Shown: one piece after another, positions 8,523-19,697 of the stretch | How the letters are laid out: the number at the start of each line of letters is the position of its first letter | Numbering within the stretch: position 1 is the first letter of the stretch | DNA from: Sulfuricurvum sp. | Lineage (GTDB): Bacteria > Campylobacterota > Campylobacteria > Campylobacterales > Sulfurimonadaceae | Reading direction: 5' to 3' | Assembly: GCA_028718525.1 (NCBI GenBank) | Contig: JAQULP010000006.1 | Coordinates: 1 to 64,000, forward strand | Length of the DNA: 64,000 nt | Translations under genes and position numbers: made by a program | Notes under the pieces: model-generated | What the model was told of the DNA's origin: nothing | Seen by the model: only the letters and a program-made list of their open reading frames with translations | The model's database searches: none

Positions 8523-10127
8523 GGCGCAATAGAGCGCCTCACTCACGAGTCTCGCCGCAACTTCCCGTTTCCCGTCAATCGTAATCGATATCGGAAGTCC
8601 TCTCAAGGCCCGTTTTTCTTCCAGATTTACCACTTTGACAACCAGTTTTACGGTAGGGGCATATCGGATAATAGTTTCGCATATCACCCTTTTTTTCTCA
8701 AGATTATCCAGAGTGACAATAACACTCACCGCCTCTTTCGTACACAATTTATCCAAAATAGCTGTTTTGGACATATCGCCGAAATACACCTCCTGTCCAT
8801 CTTTCAGCGCTTCTTGGACGTGTTTGTAGCTGTTATCGGCAATAACGTAGTCTACCCCTTCGGCACGTAACGCTTTGGCCACAAATTTTCCTACGACACC
8901 GTAACCGCAGACGATGATATGGTTTTGTCGCCCCGGAAGCATCGCAAACGTCTCCGTCACACTCACATCTTTGAAAAAATAACTGCTGATGCGTGAAAGG
9001 CTAGCCAAGATGAAGGGGGTAGCAATAATCGACAAAACAACAACCAAAACCAAAAACTGGGCCAGCTCATCCGGTATTAAGTGCTTATTCCCAGCCAAAG
9101 CGAATATAGCAAACGAGAACTCCCCGACCTGGGAGAGGGCTATCGCCGTTTTAAAAGCGATCTTTCCCTGCGAATTGATACGGACGATTCCAAATATAAT
9201 GACGGCTTTTATCACCATGACCGCGAGAAGAATCGCTAAAATTTCAAACAGATGCTCCGAAAAAAGACTCAAATCTATCTTCATTCCGACCGTGACAAAA
9301 AAAGTTCCCAACAATAAATCTTTGAACGGAGCGATATCGGTTTCAACCTTATGATGATAGCGTGTCTCGGCAATAATCATCCCGGCGACAAAGGCCCCCA
9401 AAGAGTAAGTAAACCCGGCATAAGAGGCCAGAAGCGACGACGCGACGACAATCACAAGAACCGATCCCATAAAGAGCTCATCCACTTCACTGGAGGAAGA
9501 AAAATGGAGAAGCCACGTCATCAACCGTTTACCGATGATAAACAGCAATCCGATAACGACCAAGGCACTCAGAACGGTCTGAATCAAAACATCCGCTATA
9601 TTCTCCCCCCCTGAGCTCAAAAATCCGATCAAAATCAAAATCGGAATGACGGCAATATCTTGAAAAATCAAAATACCGGTCGCTTTTTGGCCGTAAGGCC
9701 GGGCAATCTCTTTGGTCGATTTGAGATACGTCAATACTACGGCCGTCGACGAAAGCGAAAGCGCCATCGACGAGATCAAAGCGGTATTCAGTGAAATTCC
9801 CAAAATACCGTATGCCAAAGCAAAAAAGATGAGAGCCGAGACAAGGACCTGAAGGGATCCGTTAAAAAAGACGTCGGTTTTCATTGTGGAAAGTCGCTGA
9901 AGCGATACCTCCAGACCAATGGTAAACATCAAAAAAACCACACCAAATTCAGCAATCATCTCCAAGGTGTGCGAATCGGCCATATGGCGTAAATCAAATG
10001 CGTAGGCAACGGTTACCCCGGTTAGGATATAACCGATAATTTGAGAGATTCCTAAACGCTTGAGGATCAGGTTGACGACAATCGAAATTCCTAAGGCTAT
10101 CGTCACGTAATAAAGGGCTGATTCCAT
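8517..10127 (-). CDS. CPA2-family cation/proton antiporter with TrkA-N domain (KefB/KefC-like)
   Basis: The 536-residue protein has about 12 membrane helices (residues 1-385) of the Na/H exchanger CPA2 fold, then a cytosolic nucleotide-binding TrkA-N domain starting at IIVCGYGVVGKFVAKAL (about residue 408). Such proteins exchange potassium or sodium for protons and are gated through the TrkA-N domain. The family includes glutathione-gated KefB/KefC, but ion and ligand specificity cannot be read here. It is monocistronic and ends inside the convergent gene's stop. Confidence 0.87.
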   Translation of the reverse strand: MESALYYVTIALGISIVVNLILKRLGISQIIGYILTGVTVAYAFDLRHMADSHTLEMIAEFGVVFLMFTIGLEVSLQRLSTMKTDVFFNGSLQVLVSALIFFALAYGILGISLNTALISSMALSLSSTAVVLTYLKSTKEIARPYGQKATGILIFQDIAVIPILILIGFLSSGGENIADVLIQTVLSALVVIGLLFIIGKRLMTWLLHFSSSSEVDELFMGSVLVIVVASSLLASYAGFTYSLGAFVAGMIIAETRYHHKVETDIAPFKDLLLGTFFVTVGMKIDLSLFSEHLFEILAILLAVMVIKAVIIFGIVRINSQGKIAFKTAIALSQVGEFSFAIFALAGNKHLIPDELAQFLVLVVVLSIIATPFILASLSRISSYFFKDVSVTETFAMLPGRQNHIIVCGYGVVGKFVAKALRAEGVDYVIADNSYKHVQEALKDGQEVYFGDMSKTAILDKLCTKEAVSVIVTLDNLEKKRVICETIIRYAPTVKLVVKVVNLEEKRALRGLPISITIDGKREVAARLVSEALYCAL

Positions 10128-10223
10128 TGAGTTCCTAACGCTTTATCCACCATGACGGTGCACTCAGCAAAATTGCATACTTATTTTTATAGTTGGAGTA
10201 GCTTTTTATAAGCCTTCAAAGTA

Positions 10224-10229
10224 TATAAT
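10224..10229 (+). promoter_or_regulatory. -10 box upstream of pyrG
   Basis: GTATATAATACG contains a consensus TATAAT about 97 bases before the pyrG ATG, giving a leader of about 85-90 bases. The leader starts with a weak five-base hairpin (CGTTC/GAACG); I see no pyrG attenuator of the Gram-positive kind. Confidence 0.55.
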
Positions 10230-10325
10230 ACGTTCCTTAAGAAGAACGGCTATTTGTCGAGATTTTGGATCGTACCGACCCATTTAACCCCATATTTAGA
10301 CCCGAATGATCAAGGAACCACATCA

Positions 10326-11954
10326 ATGACCAAGTATATTTTCGTAACCGGCGGCGTACTCAGTTCTCTCGGAAAAGGGATTACGGCAGCCAGTATCGGT
10401 GCACTCCTCAAACACTCCGGGAAACAAGTCGGAATGCTTAAAATCGATCCGTACATCAATGTCGACCCGGGGACGATGAGTCCGCTGGAGCACGGCGAAG
10501 TATTCGTTACCAAAGACGGAGCCGAAACCGATTTGGATATCGGAAACTATGAGCGGTTTCTCGATGCCTCCTTTTTGCGAACCAGCAATTTTACGACCGG
10601 ACAAGTCTACAGCAGCGTTATCGAGCGTGAGCGCAGCGGCGGCTATCTCGGCCAAACCATTCAGGTTGTCCCACATATCGTCGGGGAGATCGTCGATCGT
10701 ATCAAAAAAGCGGGTGAAGAGCACGATATCCTTGTCGTTGAACTCGGCGGTACCGTCGGCGATATTGAAGGACTTCCGTACATGGAAGCGATCCGCATGA
10801 TGAAGCATGATGATGAAGTTGCCGGGACATTTTTCATTCATGTAACCCTGATCCCGTTCATCAAAGCGGCCGGTGAACACAAAAGCAAACCGACTCAACA
10901 TTCGGTCCAAGAGTTGCGCCGTATCGGAATCACGCCGCAAATGATCATCGCTCGAAGCGAAGAGCGCCTTCCAAAAACCTTCAAGAAAAAACTGGCCCTT
11001 GCCTGTGACGTCAGCTCCGACAGTATTATCGAAGCGATGGATGAACAAACGATTTATGCCGTGCCGCTCAGTTTTCTTCACCAAAACATCCTTGCCCCGA
11101 TTGCCAAAGAACTCGATCTCGGTGAACTCAAACCGGACATGGAACAGTGGGATTCTCTCGTCAAAAAAATCGTCTCTCCGAAATACCATATCACGATCGG
11201 TTTTGTAGGGAAATACCTCGAACTGAAAGAGTCGTACAAATCCCTTATCGAGTCTCTGATCCATTCGGGCGCCCATCTCGATACCCGGGTTCAAATCAAT
11301 TGGGTCGATTCCGAAAAAATTGAAACCGGAGGGGCTGAAGCATTGCTGGCCGATTGTGATTCGGTTCTCGTCGCCGGCGGCTTCGGAAACCGTGGCGTCG
11401 AAGGAAAAATCGAAGCTATCCGCTATGCCCGCGAAAACCGTATCCCTTATCTGGGGATCTGTCTGGGAATGCAGCTCTCCATCGTCGAATACGCACGCAA
11501 TGTATTGGGGTATGCAGATGCCAATTCAATCGAATTTAATCCGAATACGACCCATCCGATGATCTATCTGATCGATAACTTCATCGACCAATCCGGAGAA
11601 AAACAGCTTCGGACCCACCATTCACCGATGGGGGGGACCCTTCGCCTGGGTGAATATCCGTGTGAAACCAAAGAGGGATCGAACCTCCGCAGAGCCTACA
11701 ATAACCAACCTCTGATCTATGAGCGCCATCGCCACCGCTATGAAGCCAATCCAACCTATCGTGAAGCGCTGGAAAATGCCGGAATGATCGTTACCGGAGA
11801 GTCCCACGGTCTGATTGAAGCGGTTGAGATTCCGTCCCATCCGTGGTTTTTAGGGGTACAGTTCCATCCGGAATTCACCTCACGCCTTCAAAGCCCGAAT
11901 GCCTCTATCCTCGGATTTGTAAAAGCAACTTTCGAACATGTCAATCCTGCCTGA
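10326..11954 (+). CDS. pyrG: CTP synthase
   Basis: The 542-residue enzyme aminates UTP to CTP. The synthetase domain begins with [18 protein letters not shown], which forms the P-loop. The C-terminal class I glutaminase domain has the nucleophile cysteine in LGICLGMQ (about residue 380) and the His-Glu pair in FHPEF. The ATG at 10326 fits the family N-terminus ([10 protein letters not shown]) and follows AAGGAA; 24 more codons upstream are open but unlikely to be translated. It overlaps recJ by 17 bases. Confidence 0.97.
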   Translation: MTKYIFVTGGVLSSLGKGITAASIGALLKHSGKQVGMLKIDPYINVDPGTMSPLEHGEVFVTKDGAETDLDIGNYERFLDASFLRTSNFTTGQVYSSVIERERSGGYLGQTIQVVPHIVGEIVDRIKKAGEEHDILVVELGGTVGDIEGLPYMEAIRMMKHDDEVAGTFFIHVTLIPFIKAAGEHKSKPTQHSVQELRRIGITPQMIIARSEERLPKTFKKKLALACDVSSDSIIEAMDEQTIYAVPLSFLHQNILAPIAKELDLGELKPDMEQWDSLVKKIVSPKYHITIGFVGKYLELKESYKSLIESLIHSGAHLDTRVQINWVDSEKIETGGAEALLADCDSVLVAGGFGNRGVEGKIEAIRYARENRIPYLGICLGMQLSIVEYARNVLGYADANSIEFNPNTTHPMIYLIDNFIDQSGEKQLRTHHSPMGGTLRLGEYPCETKEGSNLRRAYNNQPLIYERHRHRYEANPTYREALENAGMIVTGESHGLIEAVEIPSHPWFLGVQFHPEFTSRLQSPNASILGFVKATFEHVNPA

Positions 11955-13533
11955 GGTACCTCTTCTCAATCACAGTACTCTGGGGAGTTTTTTAGCGCGT
12001 CGCTTCGAGGCGCAAAGTGAAAGACTCTCCGATATTCCCCATCCCGATCAGCTTAAAGACGCCCCCAAAGGGGCTGAACGTTTGGCACGCGCCATTCGTA
12101 ATCAAGAACGGATCGCCCTGGTCGGCGATTACGATGTCGACGGCGTCACCTCTACCGCAATCGTCAAACGTTTTTTTGACCTTATCCCCTATCCTCTGGT
12201 CACCGTTATCCCTAACCGTTTTACCGACGGATACGGTGTTTCACGAGGGGTGTTGGAACGACTCGATGCGGACGTCATCTTTACCGTCGATAACGGGATC
12301 AATGCGATAGAGGCGGCACAAGTATGTAAAGAGCGGGGAATCGATCTGATCATCACCGATCACCATACCCCGGGAGACACCCTTCCCGATGCCTACGCCA
12401 TTGTCAATCCCAAACAGAGCGATTGCCCCTACCCTTTCAAAGAGATCTGCGGGGCACAGGTAGGATGGCTCCTGATGGGACAGCTCAAACAGGAACTCGG
12501 ATTAGCAATCAATATGCGGCAGTTTTTCCCTTTTTTGGCGCTGGCGGTTATCGCCGACGTAATGCCGCTGGTGGGCATTAACCGCGCTATCGTCAAAGCG
12601 GGGCTTGAGATGATGCGAAGTTCCCATCTCGCCCCTTTTTCCCTGATTCGGGATTTCCTGAACCGATCATCCATCTCTTCCGAAGATATCGCCTTTCAGA
12701 TTGCCCCTCGGATAAACTCGGCGGGGAGACTCGAAGATGCCAAAATTGCCCTCGATTTTTTATTAGCCGATACCACCGAAAAAGCGTACCATCAGTTTGA
12801 ACTCCTCACCGCACTCAATACGCTGCGCAAAGAGACTGAAGCACAGACAACGGCTGAAGCGATGCTCCGTGTCCATCCGAACGATTCGGTCATCGTTGTC
12901 GCGCATGAGGGGTGGAATGAGGGTGTGGTCGGCATCGTTGCCTCGCGTTTGGTAAACCATTTTCAAAAACCTGCCATCGTTTTAAGTATCCATAACGGTA
13001 TTGCCAAAGGCTCCGGCCGCAGTATCGGCAATGTCGATCTTTACCGTCTCATCAAATCCCAGGAGGATCTTTTGGGCAAATTCGGCGGCCACAAGATGGC
13101 GGCTGGCTTATCGATGGATTCACACAATGTGGAGGCGTTTCGAATCGGTATAAATGCCAAAGCCAAAGAGGTTGATCCCGCCGATTTTATCCCGGTTAAT
13201 GAAATTATCGGTGAGCTCGAGCACGAAACGATTAATTTTCAGCTACTCGAGCTTTTGGAACAATTCGAACCCTACGGTGAAGGGAATCCGCGCCCCCGAT
13301 TTTTAATCCGGGATGCCGAAGTGGTGGCGGTTAAACTCTTCGGAAGCGACCAATCCCATAGCCGTTTAGAACTGCGTCCCAACAAAGTGAGTCCAAAAAC
13401 GATAGAGATGATCGCCTTTCGACGCACCCTCGATACTCCGGAAGATAAAAAAATTTCGTGCAGTTATACCGTCAATAAGAACGAATGGGCCGGACGTGTC
13501 TCTATTCAACTCATGGTGGAGCGGGTATTTTGA
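11938..13533 (+). CDS. recJ: Single-stranded-DNA-specific exonuclease RecJ
   Basis: The 531-residue DHH-family nuclease has motif [12 protein letters not shown], the DHH motif in ITDHHTPG and the DHHA1 motif [13 protein letters not shown]. RecJ degrades single-stranded DNA 5' to 3' in RecF-pathway recombination and in mismatch and base-excision repair. The C-terminal OB-like part is present, so the protein is complete and a little shorter than the E. coli enzyme. The start overlaps pyrG, suggesting translational coupling. Confidence 0.95.
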   Translation: MSILPEVPLLNHSTLGSFLARRFEAQSERLSDIPHPDQLKDAPKGAERLARAIRNQERIALVGDYDVDGVTSTAIVKRFFDLIPYPLVTVIPNRFTDGYGVSRGVLERLDADVIFTVDNGINAIEAAQVCKERGIDLIITDHHTPGDTLPDAYAIVNPKQSDCPYPFKEICGAQVGWLLMGQLKQELGLAINMRQFFPFLALAVIADVMPLVGINRAIVKAGLEMMRSSHLAPFSLIRDFLNRSSISSEDIAFQIAPRINSAGRLEDAKIALDFLLADTTEKAYHQFELLTALNTLRKETEAQTTAEAMLRVHPNDSVIVVAHEGWNEGVVGIVASRLVNHFQKPAIVLSIHNGIAKGSGRSIGNVDLYRLIKSQEDLLGKFGGHKMAAGLSMDSHNVEAFRIGINAKAKEVDPADFIPVNEIIGELEHETINFQLLELLEQFEPYGEGNPRPRFLIRDAEVVAVKLFGSDQSHSRLELRPNKVSPKTIEMIAFRRTLDTPEDKKISCSYTVNKNEWAGRVSIQLMVERVF

Positions 13534-13994
13534 TTTTCAAAGGGATCATCTTATGGTTCACAGGGTTGATAATAGCCGGTTGTGCTTCTTCGGATGGGGT
13601 GCTCCCCTACCCGCTCACCGTTTCTGAAGAGGGGCTTGGTTCAATTCATCCGGATACTCCGTTTGAAGAGGTCAATACCCGACTTGTCGGTTTTACCTTC
13701 GATAAATTGACTCAAATTTCTCCGGAACATCCTGAGATCATCTTCCGTCTTAAACGGGGGAACACCGTATTCGCCCAGATTCTCTCGGATAATTCGGGAA
13801 AAAAAATTGCCCGCATGGATATCCTCTCACCGCTGATTAAAAACAAACACCGCCTGGGGCTCGATGATCCACTCCCCCAAATAGCTGAAATTGAGTGTAG
13901 GGATCATACGTGCCGTTACCGGGAAGAGCCCTCGCTTATGTACACCATTGACGACAACCGGATCATTCGCGAAATAACCTATCAAAGGCTATAA
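13530..13994 (+). CDS. Putative lipoprotein of unknown function
   Basis: The reading frame gives a 154-residue protein with a short N-terminal hydrophobic stretch ending in IIAGC, which is an acceptable lipobox. The best start is TTG at 13530, eight bases after GGAG; it overlaps the recJ stop codon by 4 bases. An earlier ATG (13485) is in frame but would put 15 polar residues before the signal. The mature part has two cysteines (ECRDHTCRY) that could form a disulfide in the periplasm. No family is recognised. Confidence 0.7.
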   Translation: MIFKGIILWFTGLIIAGCASSDGVLPYPLTVSEEGLGSIHPDTPFEEVNTRLVGFTFDKLTQISPEHPEIIFRLKRGNTVFAQILSDNSGKKIARMDILSPLIKNKHRLGLDDPLPQIAEIECRDHTCRYREEPSLMYTIDDNRIIREITYQRL

Positions 13995-14000
13995 TACGTC

Positions 14001-15044
14001 ATGGATACATTTTTTATTGAATTTCGCGATCCCCTTTTCGGTATCGTCGTCTTTTTTATCCTCCTTTTCATCCTCTCCTTTTTAAGCTATTGGTGGGGGC
14101 GCTACAAAGCGGCCAAAGAGCACCGGGATCTTGAATCGTTTTTGGGAAAATTCGAATCGCTTGAAGAGGGGGAGAAGCTTACCGAACAGGTTCAGACCAA
14201 TTCTCTCTCATCCGAGTCATGGCTATTGCTGGCGCAGAGTTTCGAGCATCAAGGAAATTACGAAAAAAGCGTCGAAATTTATCATGCCCTACTCTCCAAA
14301 AACCGTGACCCTATTTTTCAAAAAGATGCGTTGCTCTTGTTGGGAAAAAGCTTTTTCAAAGCCGGTTTTTTGGAACGTTCACGGCAGACCTACCTCCAAA
14401 TTCTCCAAAATGCCCCCCGCACCCCGCAAGCCCTCCATTTTTTGGTGCTGATCTATGAACAGCTTCAGCAATACGACAAGGCGTTGGAAGTGATGGAATC
14501 GCTCCACGAACTCTCCCCGGAAACGGTTAACGAAAAGCTCTATCTGGAGTGCCGCATCCTCATCAGTAATCACCGAATCCCCATCGACGAAAAAGCCCAA
14601 AAACTGATTGATTTTTACGAAACGCACCGTCATTTGGGGTATATGATCTTCGAATGGCTTTTTACCTACCGTCCGCAATTAGGATGGAGCCATTTCGATC
14701 AATCCCTGAGCAAACGTTTGAGCGATATTTTATGGCGTCTCAGAGATGAAAATCTTGATTTGGATATAATTTCACGTAACACTTATCTGCGTGAACTTTT
14801 TAGCGCTAAAGGTTCGGTTGAATTGGCGGAGGGGAGTTCTCTATTCGAACTTGATACGCTGATCGCACTACGTCGCTGCGGTACCCTCAAAGCAACGATT
14901 CAATTCGAATACACCTGCGGTGAGTGCAAACAAATTTCATTTTTACCGTTTCATCGGTGTCCCCACTGCCATGCGATCGATTCCGTGGATGTGATAATGA
15001 ATCTCTCAAAGGAACGGTTTGAAGAAAATAACTCTCTTCAGTGA
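14001..15044 (+). CDS. LapB/YciM-like TPR protein with C-terminal zinc ribbon
   Basis: The 347-residue protein has one N-terminal membrane anchor (about residues 12-32), several TPR repeats (about 60-200) and a C-terminal rubredoxin-like CGEC...CPHC pair (about 307-325). This is the architecture of LapB (YciM), which in E. coli brings LpxC to FtsH and so balances lipopolysaccharide synthesis. Sequence identity to LapB cannot be judged here, so function is inferred from architecture. Its 3' end overlaps rnhA by 26 bases. Confidence 0.75.
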   Translation: MDTFFIEFRDPLFGIVVFFILLFILSFLSYWWGRYKAAKEHRDLESFLGKFESLEEGEKLTEQVQTNSLSSESWLLLAQSFEHQGNYEKSVEIYHALLSKNRDPIFQKDALLLLGKSFFKAGFLERSRQTYLQILQNAPRTPQALHFLVLIYEQLQQYDKALEVMESLHELSPETVNEKLYLECRILISNHRIPIDEKAQKLIDFYETHRHLGYMIFEWLFTYRPQLGWSHFDQSLSKRLSDILWRLRDENLDLDIISRNTYLRELFSAKGSVELAEGSSLFELDTLIALRRCGTLKATIQFEYTCGECKQISFLPFHRCPHCHAIDSVDVIMNLSKERFEENNSLQ

Positions 15045-15450
15045 CGGCTCGGCACTCGGGAACCCTGGACCGGGCGGATACGGAGCAATTTTACGCTACG
15101 GTGATAAAGAGCGGATTATCAGCGGCGGCGAAGGGCATACGACCAATAACCGTATGGAACTTCTCGGGGTGATTGAAGGGCTTCGTGCGCTCAAAGAACC
15201 CTGCGATGTCACCATTATTTCCGATTCGAGCTATGTGATACGGGGTATTAACGAGTGGCTGGAAGGGTGGATCAAACGCCGTTTTGCCAAGGTGAAGAAT
15301 CCCGATCTTTGGCAGGAGTATATCCGTGTCTCTGAGCCCCATAAGATTGAAGGAGTCTGGGTTCGAGGGCATAACGGCCACCCCGAAAATGAAAAATGCG
15401 ATCAAATCGCCCGTGAGGAAGCGGAAAAATTCAAAAACGGATTAAAATAA
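15019..15450 (+). CDS. rnhA: Ribonuclease HI
   Basis: The 143-residue enzyme cleaves RNA in RNA-DNA hybrids. Active-site residues are visible: Asp in [15 protein letters not shown], Glu in [11 protein letters not shown], Asp in IISDSSYVI and a late Asp after the [11 protein letters not shown] loop. Translation starts at TTG 15019, with AAAGGA six bases upstream; no ATG is available. It lies inside the end of the LapB-like gene. The rnhA-rnc-aroC order is conserved in Campylobacter jejuni. Confidence 0.95.
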   Translation: MKKITLFSDGSALGNPGPGGYGAILRYGDKERIISGGEGHTTNNRMELLGVIEGLRALKEPCDVTIISDSSYVIRGINEWLEGWIKRRFAKVKNPDLWQEYIRVSEPHKIEGVWVRGHNGHPENEKCDQIAREEAEKFKNGLK

Positions 15451-15541
15451 AAGGACGTTTCCCGACAAAAGGGATACGTGGCGATTCAGCCCATCGGAAC
15501 ACCCTCCGATGATAAAACTTAGTGAAAGGAATTTTAATTTT

Positions 15542-16222
15542 ATGAACGATTTACAGACCCTGCAAGAACGTTTAGGGTACACATTTCAAAACAAAGAGCT
15601 CCTTATTGAAGCGCTGACGCATAAAAGCTACAAACAGCCCTACAATAATGAGCGCCTTGAGTTTTTGGGAGATGCGGTACTCGATTTAATCGTCGGCGAA
15701 TACCTCTACAAAAAATTTCGAAATTTCGATGAGGGAAAACTATCGAAAATGCGCGCATCATTGGTTAATGAAGGGGGATTTACCTCTTTGGCTACCCATC
15801 TAAAACTCGGGGAACATATCTACCTCTCCAACGCTGAAGAAAACAACAGCGGACGGACCAAAAGTTCTCTGCTCTCCAATGCCTTCGAAGCGGTGATGGG
15901 GGCCATTTATCTTGAAACCGGACTCAAAAAGGTTCAGGAGATTACGATCGGATTGCTTGAACATGTTCATCCCGATATCTCTCTCGACTCCCTTTTTAAA
16001 GACTACAAAACCTCTCTTCAAGAGCTCACACAGGCTCATTACGGGACAACACCCGAATATCAGCTCATCGCCGCGCACGGGCCGGACCACAAAAAAGAGT
16101 TTGAAGTCGCCGTTATTATCGACGGGAAACGGTATGCCTCCGCTCAGGGGAAAAGTAAAAAACAAGCGCAGCAAGAGGCAGCGCAAATCGCATTGGAAAT
16201 GCTGCAAAAGGAATTACTATGA
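15542..16222 (+). CDS. rnc: Ribonuclease III
   Basis: The 226-residue dimeric endonuclease processes rRNA precursors and other double-stranded RNAs. The signature [15 protein letters not shown] is near residue 36, the second acidic site is in [12 protein letters not shown], and the double-stranded RNA-binding domain occupies about residues 155-225. The start at ATG 15542 gives the family-like [13 protein letters not shown], with AAAGGA 11 bases upstream. An in-frame ATG at 15509 is less likely. Confidence 0.95.
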   Translation: MNDLQTLQERLGYTFQNKELLIEALTHKSYKQPYNNERLEFLGDAVLDLIVGEYLYKKFRNFDEGKLSKMRASLVNEGGFTSLATHLKLGEHIYLSNAEENNSGRTKSSLLSNAFEAVMGAIYLETGLKKVQEITIGLLEHVHPDISLDSLFKDYKTSLQELTQAHYGTTPEYQLIAAHGPDHKKEFEVAVIIDGKRYASAQGKSKKQAQQEAAQIALEMLQKELL

Positions 16223-16299
16223 CACTAGGGACTCATAGCCAGAGTCAACATCTCAGGTTAGCTCATCGGGACTTGGTTCCGATGGCGTCAGGAAAATAG

Positions 16300-17373
16300 A
16301 TGAACCGCTTCGGAGAACGTTTTACCATTACCACCTTCGGCGAATCGCACGGAAAAGCGATCGGCTGTGTCCTTGACGGAGTCCCGGCGGGGCTTGCAAT
16401 CGATGAAGCGTACATTCAAAGCGAACTCGACCGACGCCGTCCGGGGCAGAATGAGTTTGCCACCGCGCGTAAAGAGGCCGACAAGGTAGAGATTCTCAGC
16501 GGTATCTTCGAGGGGTTCACTACCGGTACGCCGATCATGATGGTGATTTACAACACCGATCAAAAAAGCGGCGATTACTCGAACGTTAAAGATATCTTCC
16601 GTCCGGGTCATGCCGATTTTACCTACTTCCATAAATACGGTATCCGCGATTACCGCGGAGGAGGACGATCAAGCGCGCGCGAAACCGCCGCCCGGGTGGC
16701 GGGAGGAGCGGTTGCCAAACTGATGCTCGCGCAGCTGGGAATCTCTTTTCAAAGCGGTATCAGCGCCATTCACGGGATCGAAGCGCAGAACCTTGATTTC
16801 AATTACCCGCCGCAAAGTCCTATCTATGCCCTTGACCCTTCTGTCGAAGAGGCGCAGAAAGGGGCTATTCTCGAAGCTAAAAATGCCCATGACTCCGTCG
16901 GCGGTGTGGCTACGGTCAAAATTTCAGGGTTACCTATCGGCTTGGGCGAAGGGCTTTATTATAAACTCGATGCCGTCCTCGCTGAAGCGATGATGGGGAT
17001 CAACGCCGTCAAAGCGGTTGAAATCGGGGAGGGAATTCACAGTTCGGAACTTCTCGCCAGCCAGAATAACGATCCGATTGCCCCGGAAGGGTTCAAATCC
17101 AATCATGCCGGAGGGATTCTCGGCGGGATGAGCAACGGTGATGACGTACTCCTGCGCGTCCATTTCAAACCGACACCCTCCATCTTCATCGAGCAAGAGA
17201 GTATCAATACCGCTTCCGAAAGCGTCCATGTCTCCCTCAAAGGGCGACACGACCCTTGCGTCGCCGTACGCGGTTCGGTTGTCGCTGAATCCATGGCGGC
17301 ACTGGTTGTCGCCGATATGCTGCTCCTGAATATGGGACGAACGATGCACGGTGTAACGAACTACTATCAATAA
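16300..17373 (+). CDS. aroC: Chorismate synthase
   Basis: The 357-residue enzyme converts EPSP to chorismate, the last step of the shikimate pathway. Family signatures are present: [18 protein letters not shown] near the N-terminus, [20 protein letters not shown] in the middle, and a GRHDPC motif late. The 77 bases between rnc and aroC show no gene. This is the end of the rnhA-rnc-aroC run. Confidence 0.97.
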   Translation: MNRFGERFTITTFGESHGKAIGCVLDGVPAGLAIDEAYIQSELDRRRPGQNEFATARKEADKVEILSGIFEGFTTGTPIMMVIYNTDQKSGDYSNVKDIFRPGHADFTYFHKYGIRDYRGGGRSSARETAARVAGGAVAKLMLAQLGISFQSGISAIHGIEAQNLDFNYPPQSPIYALDPSVEEAQKGAILEAKNAHDSVGGVATVKISGLPIGLGEGLYYKLDAVLAEAMMGINAVKAVEIGEGIHSSELLASQNNDPIAPEGFKSNHAGGILGGMSNGDDVLLRVHFKPTPSIFIEQESINTASESVHVSLKGRHDPCVAVRGSVVAESMAALVVADMLLLNMGRTMHGVTNYYQ

Positions 17374-17430
17374 TTGTCTCACTTAAGATTTTTTTCGCTA
17401 CCATAAAGAATTCCTATCAAAGGGTTCTTT

Positions 17431-18897
17431 GTGATCAGTACCGCACAAAATTGCTACCTACTCGATACCTCCGTCATCTTGGATGATCCTACCAATCTGC
17501 TTCGTATCAGCGATGAAAACAAAAACGGTATCCTCATAACCAATATCGTCCTAGGCGAGCTTAACAGCAAGAAAGACGATATGCGCTCCGAAGCGGGGTT
17601 TCAGGCACGGGAGTTTTTCCGTCTAGCCGATGCGGCGTGGGGAGAACCGATCAGCTCGGTCGAACTCCCTCAATGCGTGCGCGATCGGATCGACCTTTCC
17701 TTATGTCAACATGACCGTTATTACCGTCTATCGCTCAATTTTGACCGCTCACTGCACGGGGGTGAAGCAAAACTGATCGATCTTTTTATCGTCCATCGTG
17801 AACATTACCGGATCAGTTCCTCTTTCTCCGAGCCCAAGGGGATCAACGATGCCAAGATCGGAGAAATAGCGGATGATTACGACCTCATCCTCCTGACCAA
17901 CGATATGTCGTTCCGAATAGCCGCCGAAATCAGGGGGATCCAGACCCAAAGCATTCGCAACAGCAGTGTTGAGGCCCCGGATGAGATCGATTTTACCTAC
18001 AGCTATGAATACGAAGAGGTTCCTGAGCTCCCTGCCGAAGAGATCCATCATAATTTCGATCAAATCACGTTTATCCAAAAAGCGCTCAGTACCGCCAACG
18101 AAAAATATGAAACCGGGATACAGCGCCATGCTTTTTGCTTTAATAACCAAATCGAATGGTGCGATTTTGATCGCCGTTTCGGTGAACATTTCAATGAAGA
18201 ACTCGTACGTCCGCTCAACTTGGAGCAGAAATTTTATTACGCCATGATGACCCATCCCCAAAATTACGTCACGGTCGTATCGGGTTCCACAGGGTCCGGA
18301 AAAACACTCGTCGCTCTCCAGGCGGGATTAGAGTTGGTGGAAGAGGGGATTGTCGAAGGGATCGTCTACGCCCGTAACACCGTCACGTCCAATGACCAGC
18401 AAGCGGAACTCGGTTTTAGAAAAGGGGATGAGGAGCAAAAACTCGGATTTTTCATGTACCCCCTCTACGCAGCAATCAATTTTACAATCGAGCATCAAAG
18501 CAAACGGTCGATTGATGCACGGGTTGAATACACGGGTAACACTAATTCCGTCAAACGGGAAAATGCTACCGAAGTCTTTATGAAAAAATACAATATTGAG
18601 GTTATGGACATCGCCCATATGAGGGGAACCACTATCTCACGAAAATTTGTCATCATTGACGAAGCCCAAAACATGACCAATGCCACCCTCAAACTCATCG
18701 GCACCCGTATGGGGGATGAAACCCGTCTTGTGGTGATGGGAGATCCGGGTCAAATCGATCATCCGTTCCTCTCCAAACGGCGTAATGCCCTTGTCAGTCT
18801 GTTGAATAAAGCGCAACATGCCAATTTTGTTGCCGGTATTCAATTGCGACACACTATCCGCAGTGAAGTCGCCGACTGGTTTGACAAAAACTTTTAA
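17431..18897 (+). CDS. PhoH-family ATPase with N-terminal PIN domain
   Basis: Residues 10-150 of 488 form a PIN nuclease domain (YLLDTSVILDDP, then NDAKIGEIADDYDLILLTND). The C-terminal half is a PhoH ATPase with Walker A SGSTGSGKTLVAL and Walker B FVIIDEAQNM. PIN-PhoH proteins (PhoH2 type) are reported to be RNA helicase-nucleases. Translation starts at GTG 17431, six bases after AAAGGG. The gene is 11 bases upstream of the HDOD gene, so it probably shares a transcript with the signalling module. Confidence 0.9.
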   Translation: MISTAQNCYLLDTSVILDDPTNLLRISDENKNGILITNIVLGELNSKKDDMRSEAGFQAREFFRLADAAWGEPISSVELPQCVRDRIDLSLCQHDRYYRLSLNFDRSLHGGEAKLIDLFIVHREHYRISSSFSEPKGINDAKIGEIADDYDLILLTNDMSFRIAAEIRGIQTQSIRNSSVEAPDEIDFTYSYEYEEVPELPAEEIHHNFDQITFIQKALSTANEKYETGIQRHAFCFNNQIEWCDFDRRFGEHFNEELVRPLNLEQKFYYAMMTHPQNYVTVVSGSTGSGKTLVALQAGLELVEEGIVEGIVYARNTVTSNDQQAELGFRKGDEEQKLGFFMYPLYAAINFTIEHQSKRSIDARVEYTGNTNSVKRENATEVFMKKYNIEVMDIAHMRGTTISRKFVIIDEAQNMTNATLKLIGTRMGDETRLVVMGDPGQIDHPFLSKRRNALVSLLNKAQHANFVAGIQLRHTIRSEVADWFDKNF

Positions 18898-18908
18898 GGC
18901 TATCAGTT

Positions 18909-19694
18909 ATGGATAACGTCTTACTCTATTCCATCGAATCGTTCCCTCCCCTTAGGGAATCCATACAAAAAATCAATGCACTGTTTTCAGCCCAGGAGGT
19001 AGATAGGAGTGCCCTTGCGCGCGTCATCGAAGCAGACCCCATCCTCTATACCGATATCCTCCGATTTGCCAATGCCCCCCAACACGGATTCCGTAATCCG
19101 ATCAAATCCATTGCTCAAGCCGCATCGATGTTCGGACTGCACTCCATACGGGGCATGGCATTGAACGCAGCGTTTAAAGCACATCCGTTTACCGATGTTT
19201 CCCCCTATCAAATCAGTACGGATGAATGGTACAAAACGATGGGACTTCAGCAACGCTTTTTGGAACTCTGGCTGAACAAACAGCACCGTCCCTTATTGCA
19301 ATCGCTGGGGGGACTCACGTTTATTCTCGAAATCGGTCGCTTGGTTGCCTCCTATGCCCTCATGTTCACCGATAATCCGTATCGGTTTACCAAAAAAACC
19401 CCTTATGAGCTTGCACTCGAAGAAAAAAACATCATTGAAGTTTCCGGGGATGAATTGGCGGCCAAACTGTTTGAGTTATGGAATTTCGACCCTCTGCTTG
19501 TCGATTCACTCCGTAATTCACTCACTCCCGCCAATGGGAAAGAACCCCGAATATGTGCAGCGATAGAGTGTGGAAGGCGTCTTTTTACACTCGGAGGGGT
19601 TGAACCGTTTGAGACCGTAATTCCGATTCTCAACGAATATAATTTTTCCGTCGAAGATGCCAAAGCAGCGTATGAAACCCTACTCAAGGAATGA
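18909..19694 (+). CDS. HDOD-domain signalling protein
   Basis: The 261-residue protein has the HDOD fold: a helical segment with ADPILYTDILRFANAP, then FGLHSIRGMALNAAFK, followed by the longer HD-like helical bundle. The catalytic His-Asp pair of true HD phosphohydrolases is missing, as usual for HDOD, so it is expected to be a protein-interaction or regulatory module. It lies 3 bases before a response regulator gene and probably works with it and the kinase that follows. No output domain is fused. Confidence 0.8.
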   Translation: MDNVLLYSIESFPPLRESIQKINALFSAQEVDRSALARVIEADPILYTDILRFANAPQHGFRNPIKSIAQAASMFGLHSIRGMALNAAFKAHPFTDVSPYQISTDEWYKTMGLQQRFLELWLNKQHRPLLQSLGGLTFILEIGRLVASYALMFTDNPYRFTKKTPYELALEEKNIIEVSGDELAAKLFELWNFDPLLVDSLRNSLTPANGKEPRICAAIECGRRLFTLGGVEPFETVIPILNEYNFSVEDAKAAYETLLKE

Positions 19695-19697
19695 CCT

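Noticed and set aside
10230..10325. Riboswitch or attenuator in the pyrG leader
   Set aside because: Only a weak five-pair hairpin is present, with no terminator and no known CTP-sensing leader pattern.
10323..11294. Long minus-strand open frame (323 codons) opposite pyrG
   Set aside because: It lies wholly antisense to the confident pyrG gene, its translation has no recognisable motif, and such shadows arise from codon bias.
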